Positions 12,825-22,565 are shown, numbered from the stretch's first letter. The stretch is DNA of 64,000 nt from Ramlibacter sp. Leaf400 (GCF_001424545.1 NZ_LMQL01000009.1:454822-518821), one strand, 5' to 3'. Made by a program: numbers and translations. The notes: generated by a model from the letters alone, not told the origin.

Positions 12825-14453
12825 TCACTCCGCCGGCCTGTACGCCCGCTTCTTCGCGTCGCGCGGCACGAACACCTTGCCGCCATTGCCCGGGCGGGCC
12901 GGCTTGGCGAAGCCCTGCGCCGGCTTCTCCCACGGCGTGGCCTCGCGGCGGCGATCGCCACCCCCGAAGTCGCCGAAGCCGGCCTTGCGGCCGTAGTCAC
13001 CGCCGCCGTTGCTGCGGCCCTGGCCAGGACGCGCGCCACGCGGCGCCGGACCGCCACGGCCCTTGCCGCCGAAGCCCGGCTGGGGAGCACGCGGGGCACG
13101 CTGCTGCGGCTCCAGGCCCGGAATCACGTCGGCCGTGAACGGCTGCTTGGTGAACGCCTCGATGTCGAAGATGCGGAAGCGGTCGCGGTACTCGGCGAAC
13201 GTCACCGCCAGGCCGTCGCGGCCCGCGCGGCCGGTGCGGCCGATGCGGTGGGTGTAGTCCTCGCTCTTCATCGGCAGGCCGAAGTTGAAGACGTGGGTGA
13301 TGGTGGGCACGTCGATGCCGCGCGCGGCCACGTCGGTGGCCACCAGGATCTGCACCTGGCCGTTGCGCAGCGCCATCAGGCGGCGGTTGCGCAGGCCCTG
13401 GCTCAGGGCGCCGTGCAGCGCCACGGCCGAGAAGCCTTCCTGCTGCAGGTCGTTGGCCAGCCCGTCGCACTCGATCTGGGTCGAGGCGAACACGATGGCC
13501 TGGTCGATGCCCTGGTCGCGCAGCCAGTGGTCCAGCATGGCCCGCTTGTGCTGGGCGTTGTCGGCCCAGAACAGCACCTGCTTGATGTTGGCGTGGCGCT
13601 CCTGCGGCGAATCGATCTGGACCTTCTGCGGCTGGCGCATCACGCGCGCGGCCAGCTGCTGGATGCGCGGCGCGAAGGTGGCGCTGAACATCATGGTCTG
13701 CTGGCGCTGCGCCGTCAGCTGCTGGATCTCGGCCAGGTCGTCGGCAAAGCCCAGGTCCAGCATGCGGTCGGCCTCGTCCACCACCAGGAAGCGGACCTGG
13801 TCCAGCTTGATCTGGTGCGAACGCTGCAGGTCCAGCAGTCGGCCGGGCGTGGCCACCACCAGGTTGGCGTTCTGCAGGCGGGCGATCTGCATCTGGTAAG
13901 GCATGCCGCCCACCACGTTGGCCACGCGCAGGCCGCGGCAATGCTTGACCAGGTCGATGGCGTCGTGCGCCACCTGCTGGGCCAGCTCGCGCGTGGGGCA
14001 CAGGATCAGGGCGCCGGGCGCGGCCGCCTTGAAGTGGCGCGGGTCGGTCGGGTTGCGGCGCTTGCGCTTGGGCGGCGCCTCGCCGCGGGCGGCGGCTTCG
14101 TCGGCCAGCTTCTGGTGCTCCACGCGCTCCTGCTCGTCGGCCTGGCGCTGCAGGTCCAGCAGCGTGTGCAGCACGGGCAGCAGGAAGGCCGCGGTCTTGC
14201 CGCTGCCGGTCTGGCTGGACACCATCAGGTCGATGAAGGCGGCCTGGTCCGAGGGCAGCGCGCGGGGGATCACCTCTTCCTGGACCGCGGTGGGCTGCGT
14301 GAAGCCCAGGTCCTCGACGGCCTGGATCAGCTCGGGCGCCAGGCCCAGGCGGACGAAGCCGTTCGGCGGCGTCGCCACGATGGAGATGTCGTCGGAAGAA
14401 GAAATGATTTCGGCAGGCGCGAAGTCGCCCTGCACGTCGAACGTGTCGGTCAT
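12825..14453 (-). CDS. DEAD-box RNA helicase (RhlE-like)
   Basis: 542 aa. All core motifs are visible: Q motif region (FTQPTAVQEEVIPRAL), Walker A SSQTGSGKTAA, PTRELAQQ, VVDEADRMLDLGF, SATF, and HRIGRTGRAGRDG. A charged insert (about residues 110-150, with KRKRRN) separates motif I from Ia. The last 100 residues are Gly/Arg-rich, typical of RNA-binding tails in RhlE-type proteins. Predicted role: ATP-dependent RNA unwinding in ribosome assembly or mRNA decay. The 200-nt untranslated stretch upstream could hold a cold-responsive leader, but I see no specific element there. Confidence 0.93.
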   Translation of the reverse strand: MTDTFDVQGDFAPAEIISSSDDISIVATPPNGFVRLGLAPELIQAVEDLGFTQPTAVQEEVIPRALPSDQAAFIDLMVSSQTGSGKTAAFLLPVLHTLLDLQRQADEQERVEHQKLADEAAARGEAPPKRKRRNPTDPRHFKAAAPGALILCPTRELAQQVAHDAIDLVKHCRGLRVANVVGGMPYQMQIARLQNANLVVATPGRLLDLQRSHQIKLDQVRFLVVDEADRMLDLGFADDLAEIQQLTAQRQQTMMFSATFAPRIQQLAARVMRQPQKVQIDSPQERHANIKQVLFWADNAQHKRAMLDHWLRDQGIDQAIVFASTQIECDGLANDLQQEGFSAVALHGALSQGLRNRRLMALRNGQVQILVATDVAARGIDVPTITHVFNFGLPMKSEDYTHRIGRTGRAGRDGLAVTFAEYRDRFRIFDIEAFTKQPFTADVIPGLEPQQRAPRAPQPGFGGKGRGGPAPRGARPGQGRSNGGGDYGRKAGFGDFGGGDRRREATPWEKPAQGFAKPARPGNGGKVFVPRDAKKRAYRPAE

Positions 14454-14661
14454 GAAGCTCTCATGCGGCGGGGCCTGGAAGCCCAGCCGTCGTCAATGGT
14501 CAAAGGGACATGCAACCATCAACGACGTACCGCGCGTGGCGCGGGTGGCCCATTCCGGGGGCCTGTGCATGAAGGTCGAATGCGAGGGGTTTGCGATGCG
14601 TGCTGCACCGCGAGAACCCGTATTGTCCCACAGGCGCGATTCGCGGGCTGGGGGCGCCCCT

Positions 14662-15249
14662 CTATTCCCCCATGCGCAGGAAGTGCTCACGGTAGTGCGC
14701 GAGTTCGTCGATGGACTCGTGCACGTCGGCCAGCGCGGTGTGGGCCTGCTGCTTCTTGAAGCTGGTGTACACCTCGGGCCGCCAGCGCCGGGCCAGTTCC
14801 TTGAGGGTGCTCACGTCCAGGTTGCGGTAGTGGAAGAAGCCTTCCAGGCGCGGCATGTACTTCACCAGGAAGCGGCGGTCCTGCCCGATGGTGTTGCCGC
14901 ACATCGGCGAGCCGCCCTTGGGAACGTGGCGGGCCAGGAACTCCAGCAGCGCTTCCTCGGCCTGCGCCTCGGTGACGGTGGAGGCCTTGACGCGGTCGAT
15001 CAGGCCGCTGCGGCCGTGCGTGCCCTTGTTCCAGGCGTCCATGCGGTCGAGCTGCTCGTCGCTCTGGTGGATGGCGAAAACCGGGCCTTCGATGCGCGGC
15101 TCGAGGGTCGGGCCGGTGACCACCACGGCGATCTCGATGATGCGGTCGACTTCCGGGTCCAGTCCGGTCATTTCGCAGTCGAGCCACACGAGGTTCTGGT
15201 CGTTCTTCTCGAGCGTCGCGGCGCCTGCGCCGGAAGGGATTTCTGCCAT
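14662..15249 (-). CDS. orn: Oligoribonuclease
   Basis: 195 aa DEDDh 3'-5' exonuclease: [14 protein letters not shown] supplies the first acidic pair, [13 protein letters not shown] the middle motif, and [10 protein letters not shown] the His/Asp. It degrades 2-5 nt RNA, the last step of mRNA turnover, and pGpG in c-di-GMP signalling. A longer frame reaches 15444, but I reject it because it would run into the divergent protease gene and because a GACAAT hexamer lies exactly 6 nt before this ATG, implying a leaderless transcript. The product from this start has the usual family length. Confidence 0.95.
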   Translation of the reverse strand: MAEIPSGAGAATLEKNDQNLVWLDCEMTGLDPEVDRIIEIAVVVTGPTLEPRIEGPVFAIHQSDEQLDRMDAWNKGTHGRSGLIDRVKASTVTEAQAEEALLEFLARHVPKGGSPMCGNTIGQDRRFLVKYMPRLEGFFHYRNLDVSTLKELARRWRPEVYTSFKKQQAHTALADVHESIDELAHYREHFLRMGE

Positions 15250-15255
15250 CCGGGC

Positions 15256-15297
15256 ATTGTCGCCGAAGGCCTGCGGCGCCCCGGGAGGGCCTAAACT
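15256..15297. promoter_or_regulatory. Divergent leaderless-type promoters of orn and the M48 gene
   Basis: Only 55 nt separate the two start codons. On the minus strand GACAAT (15256-15261) is 6 nt from the orn ATG. On the plus strand TAAACT (15292-15297) is 7 nt from the protease ATG. Transcription from either -10 would start at or next to the A of the ATG. Neither gene has a Shine-Dalgarno sequence. Confidence 0.55.
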
Positions 15298-15304
15298 CGT
15301 CGTG

Positions 15305-16573
15305 ATGAGCGCTTCGTACCTGTGGACCCTGGCTTTCGCGGCAGCCCTGCTCGCCGGGCTGGGGGTCAAGTTCTGGCTGGCCTCGCGCCAGATCCGCCAC
15401 GTGGCGCGGCACCGCGACCGGGTGCCGGCCGATTTCGCGGCCACGGTGCCGCTTGCGGCGCACCAGAAGGCCGCGGACTACACCGTCACCAAGGCCCGCA
15501 TCGGCCTGCTCGAGATCGCCTTCGGCGCCGCCGTGCTGCTGGGCTGGACGCTGCTGGGCGGCCTGAACTGGCTCAACCAGGTCCTGCTGGACGCCCTGGG
15601 CGTGGGCATGGCTCAGCAGCTCGCCCTGCTGGTGAGCTTCGCCGTGATCGGCGGCCTGCTCGAGCTGCCCTTCAGCCTCTACAGCACCTTCGTGGTGGAA
15701 CAGCGCTTCGGCTTCAACAAGACGACCTGGGGCCTGTGGCTGGCCGACGCGGCCAAGGGACTGGTGCTGGGCGCCGTGATCGGCCTGCCGATCGCCTGGC
15801 TCATCCTGTGGCTGATGGGCGCGGCCGGCTCCTGGTGGTGGTTGTGGGCCTGGGCCGTGTGGATGGGCTTCAACCTGCTGCTGCTGGTGCTCTACCCCAC
15901 CGTCATCGCGCCGCTGTTCAACAAGTTCCGGCCGCTGGAGGACGAGTCGCTCAAGGCGCGCGTCACGGCGCTGATGCAGCGCTGCGGCTTCGCGGCCAAG
16001 GGCCTGTTCGTGATGGACGGCAGCCGCCGCAGCGCGCATGCCAACGCGTACTTCACCGGCTTCGGCGCCGCCAAGCGCGTGGTGTTCTTCGACACGCTGC
16101 TGTCCCGCCTGTCGCCGGCGGAGGTCGATGCGGTGCTGGCCCACGAGCTGGGCCACTTCCGCCACAAGCACATCCTCAAGCGCATCGCCGGGCTGTTCGC
16201 CTTCAGCCTGGCCGGCTTCGCGCTGCTGGGCTTCCTGTCGCGCCAGCCCTGGTTCTACACGGGGCTGGGCGTCACGCCCAACCTGATGGGCCCCAACGAC
16301 GCCCTGGCCCTGCTGCTGTTCCTGCTGTCAGCGCCGGTGTTCTCGTTCTTCGTCTCGCCGCTGATGGCGCAGCTGTCGCGCAAGCACGAGTTCCAGGCCG
16401 ATGCCTTCGCCGTGGCCCAGACCGGCCGCGAGGACCTGCGCACCGCCCTGCTCAAGCTCTACGAGGACAACGCCTCGACGCTCACGCCGGACCCGCTGTT
16501 CGTCAAGTTCTACTACTCGCACCCGCCCGCGTCGGAGCGGCTGGCGAGGATGGCCGCGATCGGAGGTGCATGA
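15305..16573 (+). CDS. M48 family (Ste24-type) membrane zinc protease
   Basis: 422 aa integral membrane protease. An N-terminal CAAX-protease-type region with several TM helices includes [14 protein letters not shown]; the zinc site HELGH is at 280-284 ([13 protein letters not shown]), and HEFQADAFA supplies the third ligand. The family cleaves membrane or exported proteins; in eukaryotes Ste24 trims prenylated peptides, and bacterial substrates are mostly unknown. The ATG at 15305 is chosen from the -10 position and hydrophobic start ([18 protein letters not shown]). It overlaps phhB at its stop (ATGA). Confidence 0.9.
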   Translation: MSASYLWTLAFAAALLAGLGVKFWLASRQIRHVARHRDRVPADFAATVPLAAHQKAADYTVTKARIGLLEIAFGAAVLLGWTLLGGLNWLNQVLLDALGVGMAQQLALLVSFAVIGGLLELPFSLYSTFVVEQRFGFNKTTWGLWLADAAKGLVLGAVIGLPIAWLILWLMGAAGSWWWLWAWAVWMGFNLLLLVLYPTVIAPLFNKFRPLEDESLKARVTALMQRCGFAAKGLFVMDGSRRSAHANAYFTGFGAAKRVVFFDTLLSRLSPAEVDAVLAHELGHFRHKHILKRIAGLFAFSLAGFALLGFLSRQPWFYTGLGVTPNLMGPNDALALLLFLLSAPVFSFFVSPLMAQLSRKHEFQADAFAVAQTGREDLRTALLKLYEDNASTLTPDPLFVKFYYSHPPASERLARMAAIGGA

Positions 16574-16911
16574 TGAAATCGATGCTCAAGGTCAGGGACT
16601 GGTCGGGCCAGGCGCGCCGCGCCCTGTCGCCCACCGAGGTGGTCACGCGGCTGGGCACGCTGGACGACTGGAAGCTCACCGGCGACGGGCCCGACGTCGC
16701 CATCGAGCGCACCTGCACCTTCGCCAACTACCACGAGACCATGGCCTTCGTGAACGCGGTCGCCTTCATCGCCCACACGCAGGACCACCACCCCGACCTG
16801 TCGGTCCACTACAACCGCTGCGTGGTGCGCTTCAGCACGCACGACGTGCAGGGCCTGTCCTCCACCGACTTCGATTGCGCCGCCCGGGTGGACGCGCTGC
16901 TGGCCGAATGA
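16570..16911 (+). CDS. phhB: 4a-hydroxytetrahydrobiopterin dehydratase (PCD/DCoH)
   Basis: 113 aa. The signature HTQDHHPDLSVHYN with three conserved His, and the C-terminal LSSTDFDCAARVDAL, identify pterin-4a-carbinolamine dehydratase. It dehydrates the carbinolamine formed by aromatic amino-acid hydroxylases or acts in a related pterin salvage step. Two in-frame ATGs (16570, 16573) overlap the protease stop; GGAGG lies just upstream. No phenylalanine hydroxylase is in the window. rsgA follows after 12 nt. Confidence 0.9.
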   Translation: MMKSMLKVRDWSGQARRALSPTEVVTRLGTLDDWKLTGDGPDVAIERTCTFANYHETMAFVNAVAFIAHTQDHHPDLSVHYNRCVVRFSTHDVQGLSSTDFDCAARVDALLAE

Positions 16912-16923
16912 TGGACCTGCGCC

Positions 16924-17847
16924 TTGGCTGATCGGGCGCAGCTGTCGCCGGGGCTGGTGGTGGCGAGCTTCGGCCGCCACGTGCTGGTGGAGACGCCCGA
17001 AGGCGCGCGTCGCATCTGCCATCCGCGCGGCAAGAAGGCCCAGGCCGTGGTCGGCGACCGCGTGCAGTGGCAGCAGACCCACGACGAAGGCACGATCGAG
17101 AAGGTCGAGACGCGCCGCAACCTGTTCTACCGGCAGGACGAGATCCGCACCAAGTCGTTCGCCGCCAACCTGGACCAGGTGCTGGTGCTGATCGCCGCCG
17201 AGCCGGAGTTCTCCGAGCACCAGCTGGCCCGCGCCCTGATCGCCGCGGAAGCCGAACGCATCACGCCCGTCATCGCCCTGAACAAGAGCGACCTGGTGGA
17301 GCCGTTCGAGCGCGCCTGGGGTCGCCTGCTGCCCTACCAGCAGATGGGCTACGGCGTGCTGCCGCTGTCCCTGCGCGTGTCCAGGGAAGTCGACCGCGAG
17401 CACCTGGTCGCCCACCTGCGCGGCAAGACGACCCTGGTGCTGGGCCCGTCCGGCGCCGGCAAGAGCACGCTGATCAACCTGCTGGTGCCCGGTGCGACGG
17501 TGCTGACCGGTGAGATCTCGCGCGCGCTCAATTCGGGGAAGCACACCACGACCAGCACGACCTGGTACTGGGTGGACGAGGGGCGCAGCACCGCGCTGAT
17601 CGATTCCCCGGGTTTCCAGGAATTCGGCCTGCACCACCTGGAGCCGGGGCACCTGGCGGGCCTGATGCGGGACCTGAAGCCGCACCTGGGCAAGTGCCGC
17701 TTCTACAACTGCACGCACCGCCACGAACCGGGCTGCGCGGTGATCTCCGCCGTGGCGCATGCCGATGGCGAGCACCCGATCACGGCCAACCGCTACCGGA
17801 TCTACTGCGACCTGTTCGAGGAATTGAGCCAGCCGCCGCGGTACTGA
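16924..17847 (+). CDS. rsgA: Ribosome small-subunit GTPase RsgA
   Basis: 307 aa. N-terminal OB-fold, then a circularly permuted GTPase: G4 ALNKSDL precedes G1 LGPSGAGKSTLINLL and G3 DSPGFQEFG. A C-terminal zinc knuckle CRFYNCTHRHEPGC follows. RsgA checks late 30S maturation. The start is the TTG at 16924; a phhB stop lies in frame at 16909, so no ATG start is possible in this frame nearer the family N-terminus. The preceding gene is within 12 nt, which fits operon translation without a strong SD. Confidence 0.93.
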   Translation: MADRAQLSPGLVVASFGRHVLVETPEGARRICHPRGKKAQAVVGDRVQWQQTHDEGTIEKVETRRNLFYRQDEIRTKSFAANLDQVLVLIAAEPEFSEHQLARALIAAEAERITPVIALNKSDLVEPFERAWGRLLPYQQMGYGVLPLSLRVSREVDREHLVAHLRGKTTLVLGPSGAGKSTLINLLVPGATVLTGEISRALNSGKHTTTSTTWYWVDEGRSTALIDSPGFQEFGLHHLEPGHLAGLMRDLKPHLGKCRFYNCTHRHEPGCAVISAVAHADGEHPITANRYRIYCDLFEELSQPPRY

Positions 17848-17869
17848 GGAGCGCGTGCTCCCCGCTGCT

Positions 17870-18865
17870 TCAGCCGATCAGGTTGGCCAGCGTCAGCAGC
17901 GCCAGCAGCACCATGTACAGCACCACGGAGCGCCACACCAGGCCGACGATGCTGCGCAGGTGACCCGGTTCCGCCTCGCGGCCCGGCGTGCTCTCGCTGG
18001 CCTCTTGCGGCATGGCGACCGAGGCCGCGCTGAACGCCTGGCTGTTGTTCGGCGCGAAGGCCGAACGCAGGGCCTCGCCGCCCAGGCGCACGTTCACCGC
18101 GCCGGAAGTGGCGGCCAGCACCACGCCGTCGTTGTCGTTGGGGAAACGCTGCGAATGGTGGCGCCAGCAGTCGATGGCTTCCTCGAAGCTGCCGACGACG
18201 GCGAAGGCCAGCGCCGTGATGCGCGCCGGCAGCCAGTCGACCACCGCCCAGGCCCGCACCGACACCGACTGCAGCGCCTCGCTGACCGTCTGCGGGTTCA
18301 GGCGGCTGCGGTGGCGCCAGTAGCGGGTGACGTACTCGGCCATCCGGTACAGCACCGCGCCGGCCGGGCCGAAGCCGAAGGCGGCCAGCACCGCGAACCA
18401 GGCCAGCACGCCGAACACGTGGCGGTGCGCGGCCAGCACCGAATACTCGATCACGTGCCGCACGATCTCGCGCCGCGGCAGCTCGGAGGCATCGACCTGC
18501 TGCCACTCGGCCAGCAGCTCCCGGGCGCGGTCCTCGTCGCCGGCATCCAGCGCGTCGCGGATGGCGGTGAAGTGGTGGCTGAACTGGCGAAAGCCCAGGG
18601 TGACGTACAGGACTGCGACGCTCCAGGCGATGGCCGCCGGCCAGCCCACCCAGATCAGCAGCGCCCAGTGGATCGCCAGCGCCGCGAGGGCGGGCCCGAG
18701 CACCGCCACGCCCCATGCGATCCAGCCGTGGTGAGGGCGGCCCGCGTCGAAGTTGCGGCTGGCCCAGCGCGCCCAGGTCCTCAGGGCGTTGTGGATCGGG
18801 TTGTGGCGCGCCAGCGGCCGCACCTGCTCCAGGAGCAGGGCGAACAGGATGGCGAAAAAGGACAT
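17870..18865 (-). CDS. CobD/CbiB-family membrane protein (AmpE-like)
   Basis: 331 aa with four to six TM helices. It starts MSFFAILFALLLEQVRPL and contains the conserved CbiB-type segment SRLNPQTVSEALQSVSVRAW and a PNDNDGVVLAATSGAVNVRLGG loop. True CbiB makes adenosylcobinamide phosphate; in this order related proteins often occur away from cobalamin genes and resemble AmpE, a beta-lactamase signalling modulator. No cobalamin gene is near, so the role is unsettled. The ATG at 18865 is preferred over an upstream one (18898) because TATCAT lies exactly 6 nt before it. Confidence 0.75.
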   Translation of the reverse strand: MSFFAILFALLLEQVRPLARHNPIHNALRTWARWASRNFDAGRPHHGWIAWGVAVLGPALAALAIHWALLIWVGWPAAIAWSVAVLYVTLGFRQFSHHFTAIRDALDAGDEDRARELLAEWQQVDASELPRREIVRHVIEYSVLAAHRHVFGVLAWFAVLAAFGFGPAGAVLYRMAEYVTRYWRHRSRLNPQTVSEALQSVSVRAWAVVDWLPARITALAFAVVGSFEEAIDCWRHHSQRFPNDNDGVVLAATSGAVNVRLGGEALRSAFAPNNSQAFSAASVAMPQEASESTPGREAEPGHLRSIVGLVWRSVVLYMVLLALLTLANLIG

Positions 18866-18900
18866 GGGGAGATGATACGAGGCAGCGCCATGGCCCACGC

Positions 18901-18987
18901 CGTCATCCCGGCGAAGGCGGGGATCCGGCGCAGCGTGCCGGCAACATCGAGGGATGCCCTGGATTCCCGCCGACGCGGGAATGACGG
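18901..18987. repeat. REP-like elements, copy 2 (inverted pair)
   Basis: A forward copy (18901-18927, with GTCATCCCGGCGAAGGCGGG) and a reverse copy (18959-18987, with ATTCCCGCCGACGCGGGAAT) face each other about 30 nt apart. The pair fills the gap between the CobD-like gene and the Nudix gene stop at 18993. Confidence 0.8.
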
Positions 18988-18992
18988 CGGGG

Positions 18993-19715
18993 CTATGCCG
19001 ACAGGAACCGGTAGAAATTGCGCAACATCGCCGCGGTCGCGCCCCAGATGAAGCGCTCGGTGCTGCCGTCCATGTAGGGCATGGAGAACCACTCGCGCCG
19101 CGCGCCCAACGCCTCGAAGACGTGGCGCCGGTGATGGGCCGGGTTCATCAGGAACTTCAGCGGCACCTCGAAGGCGTCGGCGACCTCGTGCGCATTGAGC
19201 TCCAGCTGCGCATCGGGCCGCACGAGCGCCACCACCGGCGTGACGATGAAGCGGGTGCCGGTGGTGTAGGTGGGCATCTGGCCCAGCACCTCGACGTGCC
19301 GCTCGTGCAGGCCGATCTCTTCTTGCGCCTCCCGCAGCGCGGTGTGCGCGGCGTCGCGGTCGGTGTCGTCGCGCTTGCCGCCCGGGAAGGCCACCTGGCC
19401 GGAATGCGTCGACAGGTGCGTGGTGCGCTCGGTGAGCAGCACCGTGGGCTCGTCGCGCAGCACGATGGGCACCAGCACCGAGGCGTGGGCGATCTGGCGG
19501 TCGGTGAAGCGCTTCTCGGCCCAGATCTCCGGTTCCCAGGCGGGCGGCGTGCGGAATCGCTCGCGGATCGCGTCCGGCGCAAGCGCCGCCGCCCCCACCG
19601 CGGGCAGGTGGGAATCGATGCCGGCCACCGGCACGGCGCGCGGGTCGAAATGGGGCAGCTTGGACAGCGGCACCAGGTCGGGCGGCAGCGGGGGGACGGG
19701 CGCTATGGGGGGCAT
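18993..19715 (-). CDS. Nudix hydrolase, CoA pyrophosphatase type
   Basis: 240 aa. The Nudix box reads GGKRDDTDRDAAHTALREAQ followed by EEIGL, and the preceding LTERTTHLSTHSGQVAFP is the CoA-pyrophosphatase (NudL/YeaB) signature. The predicted reaction is CoA to 4'-phosphopantetheine plus 3',5'-ADP. About 75 N-terminal residues precede the Nudix domain. The ATG lies 6 nt after the U-tract of the rplS terminator, leaving no room for a promoter or SD, so expression may depend on readthrough from the ribosomal operon. Confidence 0.87.
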   Translation of the reverse strand: MPPIAPVPPLPPDLVPLSKLPHFDPRAVPVAGIDSHLPAVGAAALAPDAIRERFRTPPAWEPEIWAEKRFTDRQIAHASVLVPIVLRDEPTVLLTERTTHLSTHSGQVAFPGGKRDDTDRDAAHTALREAQEEIGLHERHVEVLGQMPTYTTGTRFIVTPVVALVRPDAQLELNAHEVADAFEVPLKFLMNPAHHRRHVFEALGARREWFSMPYMDGSTERFIWGATAAMLRNFYRFLSA

Positions 19716-19721
19716 GGAATG

Positions 19722-19751
19722 AAAAACCGCCGCGGCCCGGTCAGGCGGCGG
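19722..19751 (-). terminator. Terminator after rplS
   Basis: On the minus strand a 7-bp GC stem (CCGCCGC / GCGGCGG) with an 11-nt loop is followed by UUUUU. It lies 24 nt after the rplS stop and immediately before the Nudix start codon. Confidence 0.75.
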
Positions 19752-19775
19752 CGGCTCGTCGCGGGAGAAGGCGGA

Positions 19776-20159
<384 letters not shown>

Positions 20160-20281
20160 GGTGGTTCCGTGCGATCGTGTCCGGGCGTTGTTGGAAGGCG
20201 TGCGTCCTGTTCTGGACGCCGGGCCGGCGCGGGTGGCGCCAGCCTTGGTAGGCCTGCGGGCAGAGGATCGGAAAGCCGAAG

Positions 20282-20287
20282 ATTATA
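20282..20287 (-). promoter_or_regulatory. Candidate -10 for rplS
   Basis: TATAAT on the minus strand overlaps the trmD stop codon (CTA TAA). It lies in the same local context, GGCGGGCTATAATC, as the hexamer upstream of rpsP. No good -35 is visible, and the expected leader would be about 115 nt. Confidence 0.4.
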
Positions 20288-21050
20288 GCCCGCCGGCGCC
20301 TGGCCGGGCCAGGGTGGCCAGGAAGGCCTCGTCCGCGCGGGTCAGGCGCCCGGCCTGGCGGGCCGTGGCGAGCAGGTCCGGCCGCAGGCGGGCGGTGGCC
20401 TCCAGGCGGCGCTCGCGGCGCCAGCGCTCGATCTGCGCGTGGTGGCCCGACAGCAGCTCGGGCGGCGCCCGGCGGCCCTGCCACTCCTCCGGGCGGGTGT
20501 AGTGCGGGCAGTCCAGCAGGCCATCGATGGCGGGGTTGAAGCTGTCGGCCTCGTGGCTGCCCGCCTCGTTGAGCACGCCCGGCTGCAGGCGGGCCACGGC
20601 GTCCAGCAGCGCCATGGCGGCGATCTCGCCGCCCGAGAGCACGAAGTCGCCCAGGCTCAGCTGCGCGTCCACGTGGGCGTCGATGAAGCGCTGGTCGATG
20701 CCCTCGTAGCGGCCGCACAGCAGGATGGCGCCCTCGCCCGCCGACCAGCGGGTGACGCCGGCGTGGTCCAGGCGATCGCCCGTGGGAGTGAACAGCACCA
20801 CCGGCGCGGCATCGGCGCGCTCGGCCTTCACGGCCGCCACGCAGCGCGCCAGCGGCTCGGCCATCATCACCATGCCGGGGCCGCCGCCGAAGGGGCGGTC
20901 GTCCACGCGGCGGTAGTTGCCGTCGGCGAAATCGCGCGGATTCGACAGGCGCACGTCGACCTGCCTGGATTCGTAGGCGCGGCGCGTCACGCCGCTCTCG
21001 AGGAAGGGCGCGAACAGTTCGGGAAACAGGGTGACGACGTCGAAGCGCAT
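20283..21050 (-). CDS. trmD: tRNA (guanine-N1-)-methyltransferase
   Basis: 255 aa SPOUT methyltransferase: [13 protein letters not shown] start, [14 protein letters not shown], and the SAM knot [15 protein letters not shown] with [16 protein letters not shown]. It methylates G37 of tRNAs reading CUN, CCN and CGG, which prevents frameshifts. The start at 21050 gives the canonical N-terminus; a longer frame to 21113 would run into rimM. rimM ends 10 nt upstream. Confidence 0.97.
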   Translation of the reverse strand: MRFDVVTLFPELFAPFLESGVTRRAYESRQVDVRLSNPRDFADGNYRRVDDRPFGGGPGMVMMAEPLARCVAAVKAERADAAPVVLFTPTGDRLDHAGVTRWSAGEGAILLCGRYEGIDQRFIDAHVDAQLSLGDFVLSGGEIAAMALLDAVARLQPGVLNEAGSHEADSFNPAIDGLLDCPHYTRPEEWQGRRAPPELLSGHHAQIERWRRERRLEATARLRPDLLATARQAGRLTRADEAFLATLARPGAGGL

Positions 21051-21060
21051 GGCGGCTTCT

Positions 21061-21627
21061 TCAGTAGTCGGGCTGCCAGTCCACCGTGATCCGCCGGCCC
21101 GGCAGGTCGACATCGTCGACGAAGGCTGCGACGAACGGGATCATTCGCTCGGCGGGCTTGCCGTCCTGCTCGTAGCCGACCACCAGCACCGTCTGCGGCC
21201 CGGTGGCCATGAGGTCGCGCACCTCGCCCAGCACCACGCCCTCGCGGTTGACCACCTGCAGGCCCATCAGGTCGACCCAGTAGTACTCGTTGGCGGCGGC
21301 CGTGGGGAAGCTGGAACGCGGCACGAAGATGCGGGCGCCCTTGAGCGCCTCGGCCGCGCTGCGGTCGTCCACCTCCTGCGCCGTGGCGACGATGGTGTCG
21401 GCGTGCTCCTTGGCCTCGCGCACGCGCAGCAGCACCGTGCCCGTGAAAGCCGGCTTGGCGGCCTTCTCGGACGGTTGCAGGTACCAGCGCTTGGAAGAAA
21501 AAAGCGCTTCCGGGGAAGCGCTGTGGGGCAGGACCTTGAACCAGCCCTTGATGCCCCAGGCATCGTGGATGCGCCCGACTTCGATCGCGTCGGCCGGCAG
21601 TTCCGCCGGCTCCAGCCCGGGCACCAT
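21061..21627 (-). CDS. rimM: 16S rRNA processing protein RimM
   Basis: 188 aa with an N-terminal RimM beta-barrel ([20 protein letters not shown]) and a C-terminal PRC-barrel ([20 protein letters not shown]). It binds S19 and assists maturation of the 30S head. It lies between rpsP (14 nt) and trmD (10 nt). The fusion of a 16-nt extension before [10 protein letters not shown] is normal for this order. Confidence 0.96.
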   Translation of the reverse strand: MVPGLEPAELPADAIEVGRIHDAWGIKGWFKVLPHSASPEALFSSKRWYLQPSEKAAKPAFTGTVLLRVREAKEHADTIVATAQEVDDRSAAEALKGARIFVPRSSFPTAAANEYYWVDLMGLQVVNREGVVLGEVRDLMATGPQTVLVVGYEQDGKPAERMIPFVAAFVDDVDLPGRRITVDWQPDY

Positions 21628-21641
21628 CGCCTCGCTGAAGC

Positions 21642-21905
21642 TTACGCCGCGGCGGCGGGCGCCTTGGCGGCGGCCTGCTTGAGCAGGCGCTCGACGGTCG
21701 GGGAGGCCTGCGCGCCGACGCCGCGCCAGTAGGTCAGGCGGTCCTGGGCGACGCGGATGCTTTCCTCGTTGTCCTTGGCGATCGGGTTGTAGAAACCCAG
21801 GCGCTCGATGAAGCGGCCATCGCGACGGATACGCTTGTCGGCCACGACGATGTTGAAGAACGGACGGCTCTTGGAGCCGCCGCGGGAGAGTCGAATCACG
21901 ACCAT
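21642..21905 (-). CDS. rpsP: 30S ribosomal protein S16
   Basis: 87 aa; [23 protein letters not shown] is diagnostic, with [16 protein letters not shown] following. First gene of rpsP-rimM-trmD-rplS. GGATAA precedes the ATG, and a TATAAT hexamer lies about 113 nt upstream. The C-terminal tail is Ala-rich ([12 protein letters not shown]). Confidence 0.98.
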   Translation of the reverse strand: MVVIRLSRGGSKSRPFFNIVVADKRIRRDGRFIERLGFYNPIAKDNEESIRVAQDRLTYWRGVGAQASPTVERLLKQAAAKAPAAAA

Positions 21906-22017
21906 GATTTATCCTTCGGGTGGAGAAGCCAGCGCATCATGCGCACGGCCCCGTGATCCCCCAGCGTTGAGACACGCGCATCGGCCACCCGGCCAGCGAC
22001 ACGCTGGAAAGCCCGCG

Positions 22018-22025
22018 ATTATAGC
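22018..22025. promoter_or_regulatory. Overlapping divergent -10 elements, rpsP / acetyltransferase
   Basis: The sequence ATTATAGC reads as TATAAT on the minus strand (22018-22023, toward rpsP) and TATAGC on the plus strand (22020-22025), 12 nt before the acetyltransferase ATG. The two promoters would compete for the same DNA. Confidence 0.45.
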
Positions 22026-22037
22026 CCGCCACCCCCG

Positions 22038-22565
22038 ATGAGCCTCATCCGCCCCAGCACGGAAGCCGACCTGCCCGCCATCACGGCCATTTACAGCCAC
22101 CATGTGCAGCACGGCACCGGCACCTTCGAGACCACGCCGCCCACCGAACTGGACATGGCCGGCCGCCGCGCCGACGTGCTGGGCAAGGGCCTGCCCTGGC
22201 TGGTGGCCGAGCAGGACGGGCGGGTGCTGGGCTACGCCTACTGCCAGTGGTTCAAGCCGCGGCCGGCGTACCGGTACTCGGCCGAGGATTCGATCTACCT
22301 GCACCCCGACGCAGCCGGCAAGGGGCTGGGCAAGCAATTGCTCGCCGCGCTCATGGCGCAGGCCGAGTCGGTGGGCGTGCGAAAGCTCATCGCCGTGATC
22401 GGCGATTCTTCGAATGCCGGCTCGGTCGGTGTGCACCGCGCGCTGGGCTTCACGCCGGTGGGCACCATCGCCAACTGCGGCTGGAAGTTCGAGCGCTGGC
22501 TGGACATCGTCCTGATGGAAAAAGCGATCGGCGCCGGCAGCAGCACGGCGCCCGAATCGAAGTAG
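22038..22565 (+). CDS. GNAT acetyltransferase, phosphinothricin/methionine-sulfone type
   Basis: 175 aa. MSLIRPSTEADLPAITAIYSHHV and GTGTFETTPP match the PAT subgroup, SIYLHPDAAGKGLGKQLLAAL is the acetyl-CoA site, and IAVIGDSSNAGSVGVHRALGF follows. Members acetylate the amino group of phosphinothricin-like compounds or methionine derivatives; the natural substrate here is not known. Directly followed by the TM2 gene without a gap (stop 22565, start 22566). Confidence 0.85.
   Translation: MSLIRPSTEADLPAITAIYSHHVQHGTGTFETTPPTELDMAGRRADVLGKGLPWLVAEQDGRVLGYAYCQWFKPRPAYRYSAEDSIYLHPDAAGKGLGKQLLAALMAQAESVGVRKLIAVIGDSSNAGSVGVHRALGFTPVGTIANCGWKFERWLDIVLMEKAIGAGSSTAPESK

Noticed and set aside
15250-15444. 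Upstream extension of orn
   Set aside because: It would overlap the protease gene and its residues are not oligoribonuclease-like.
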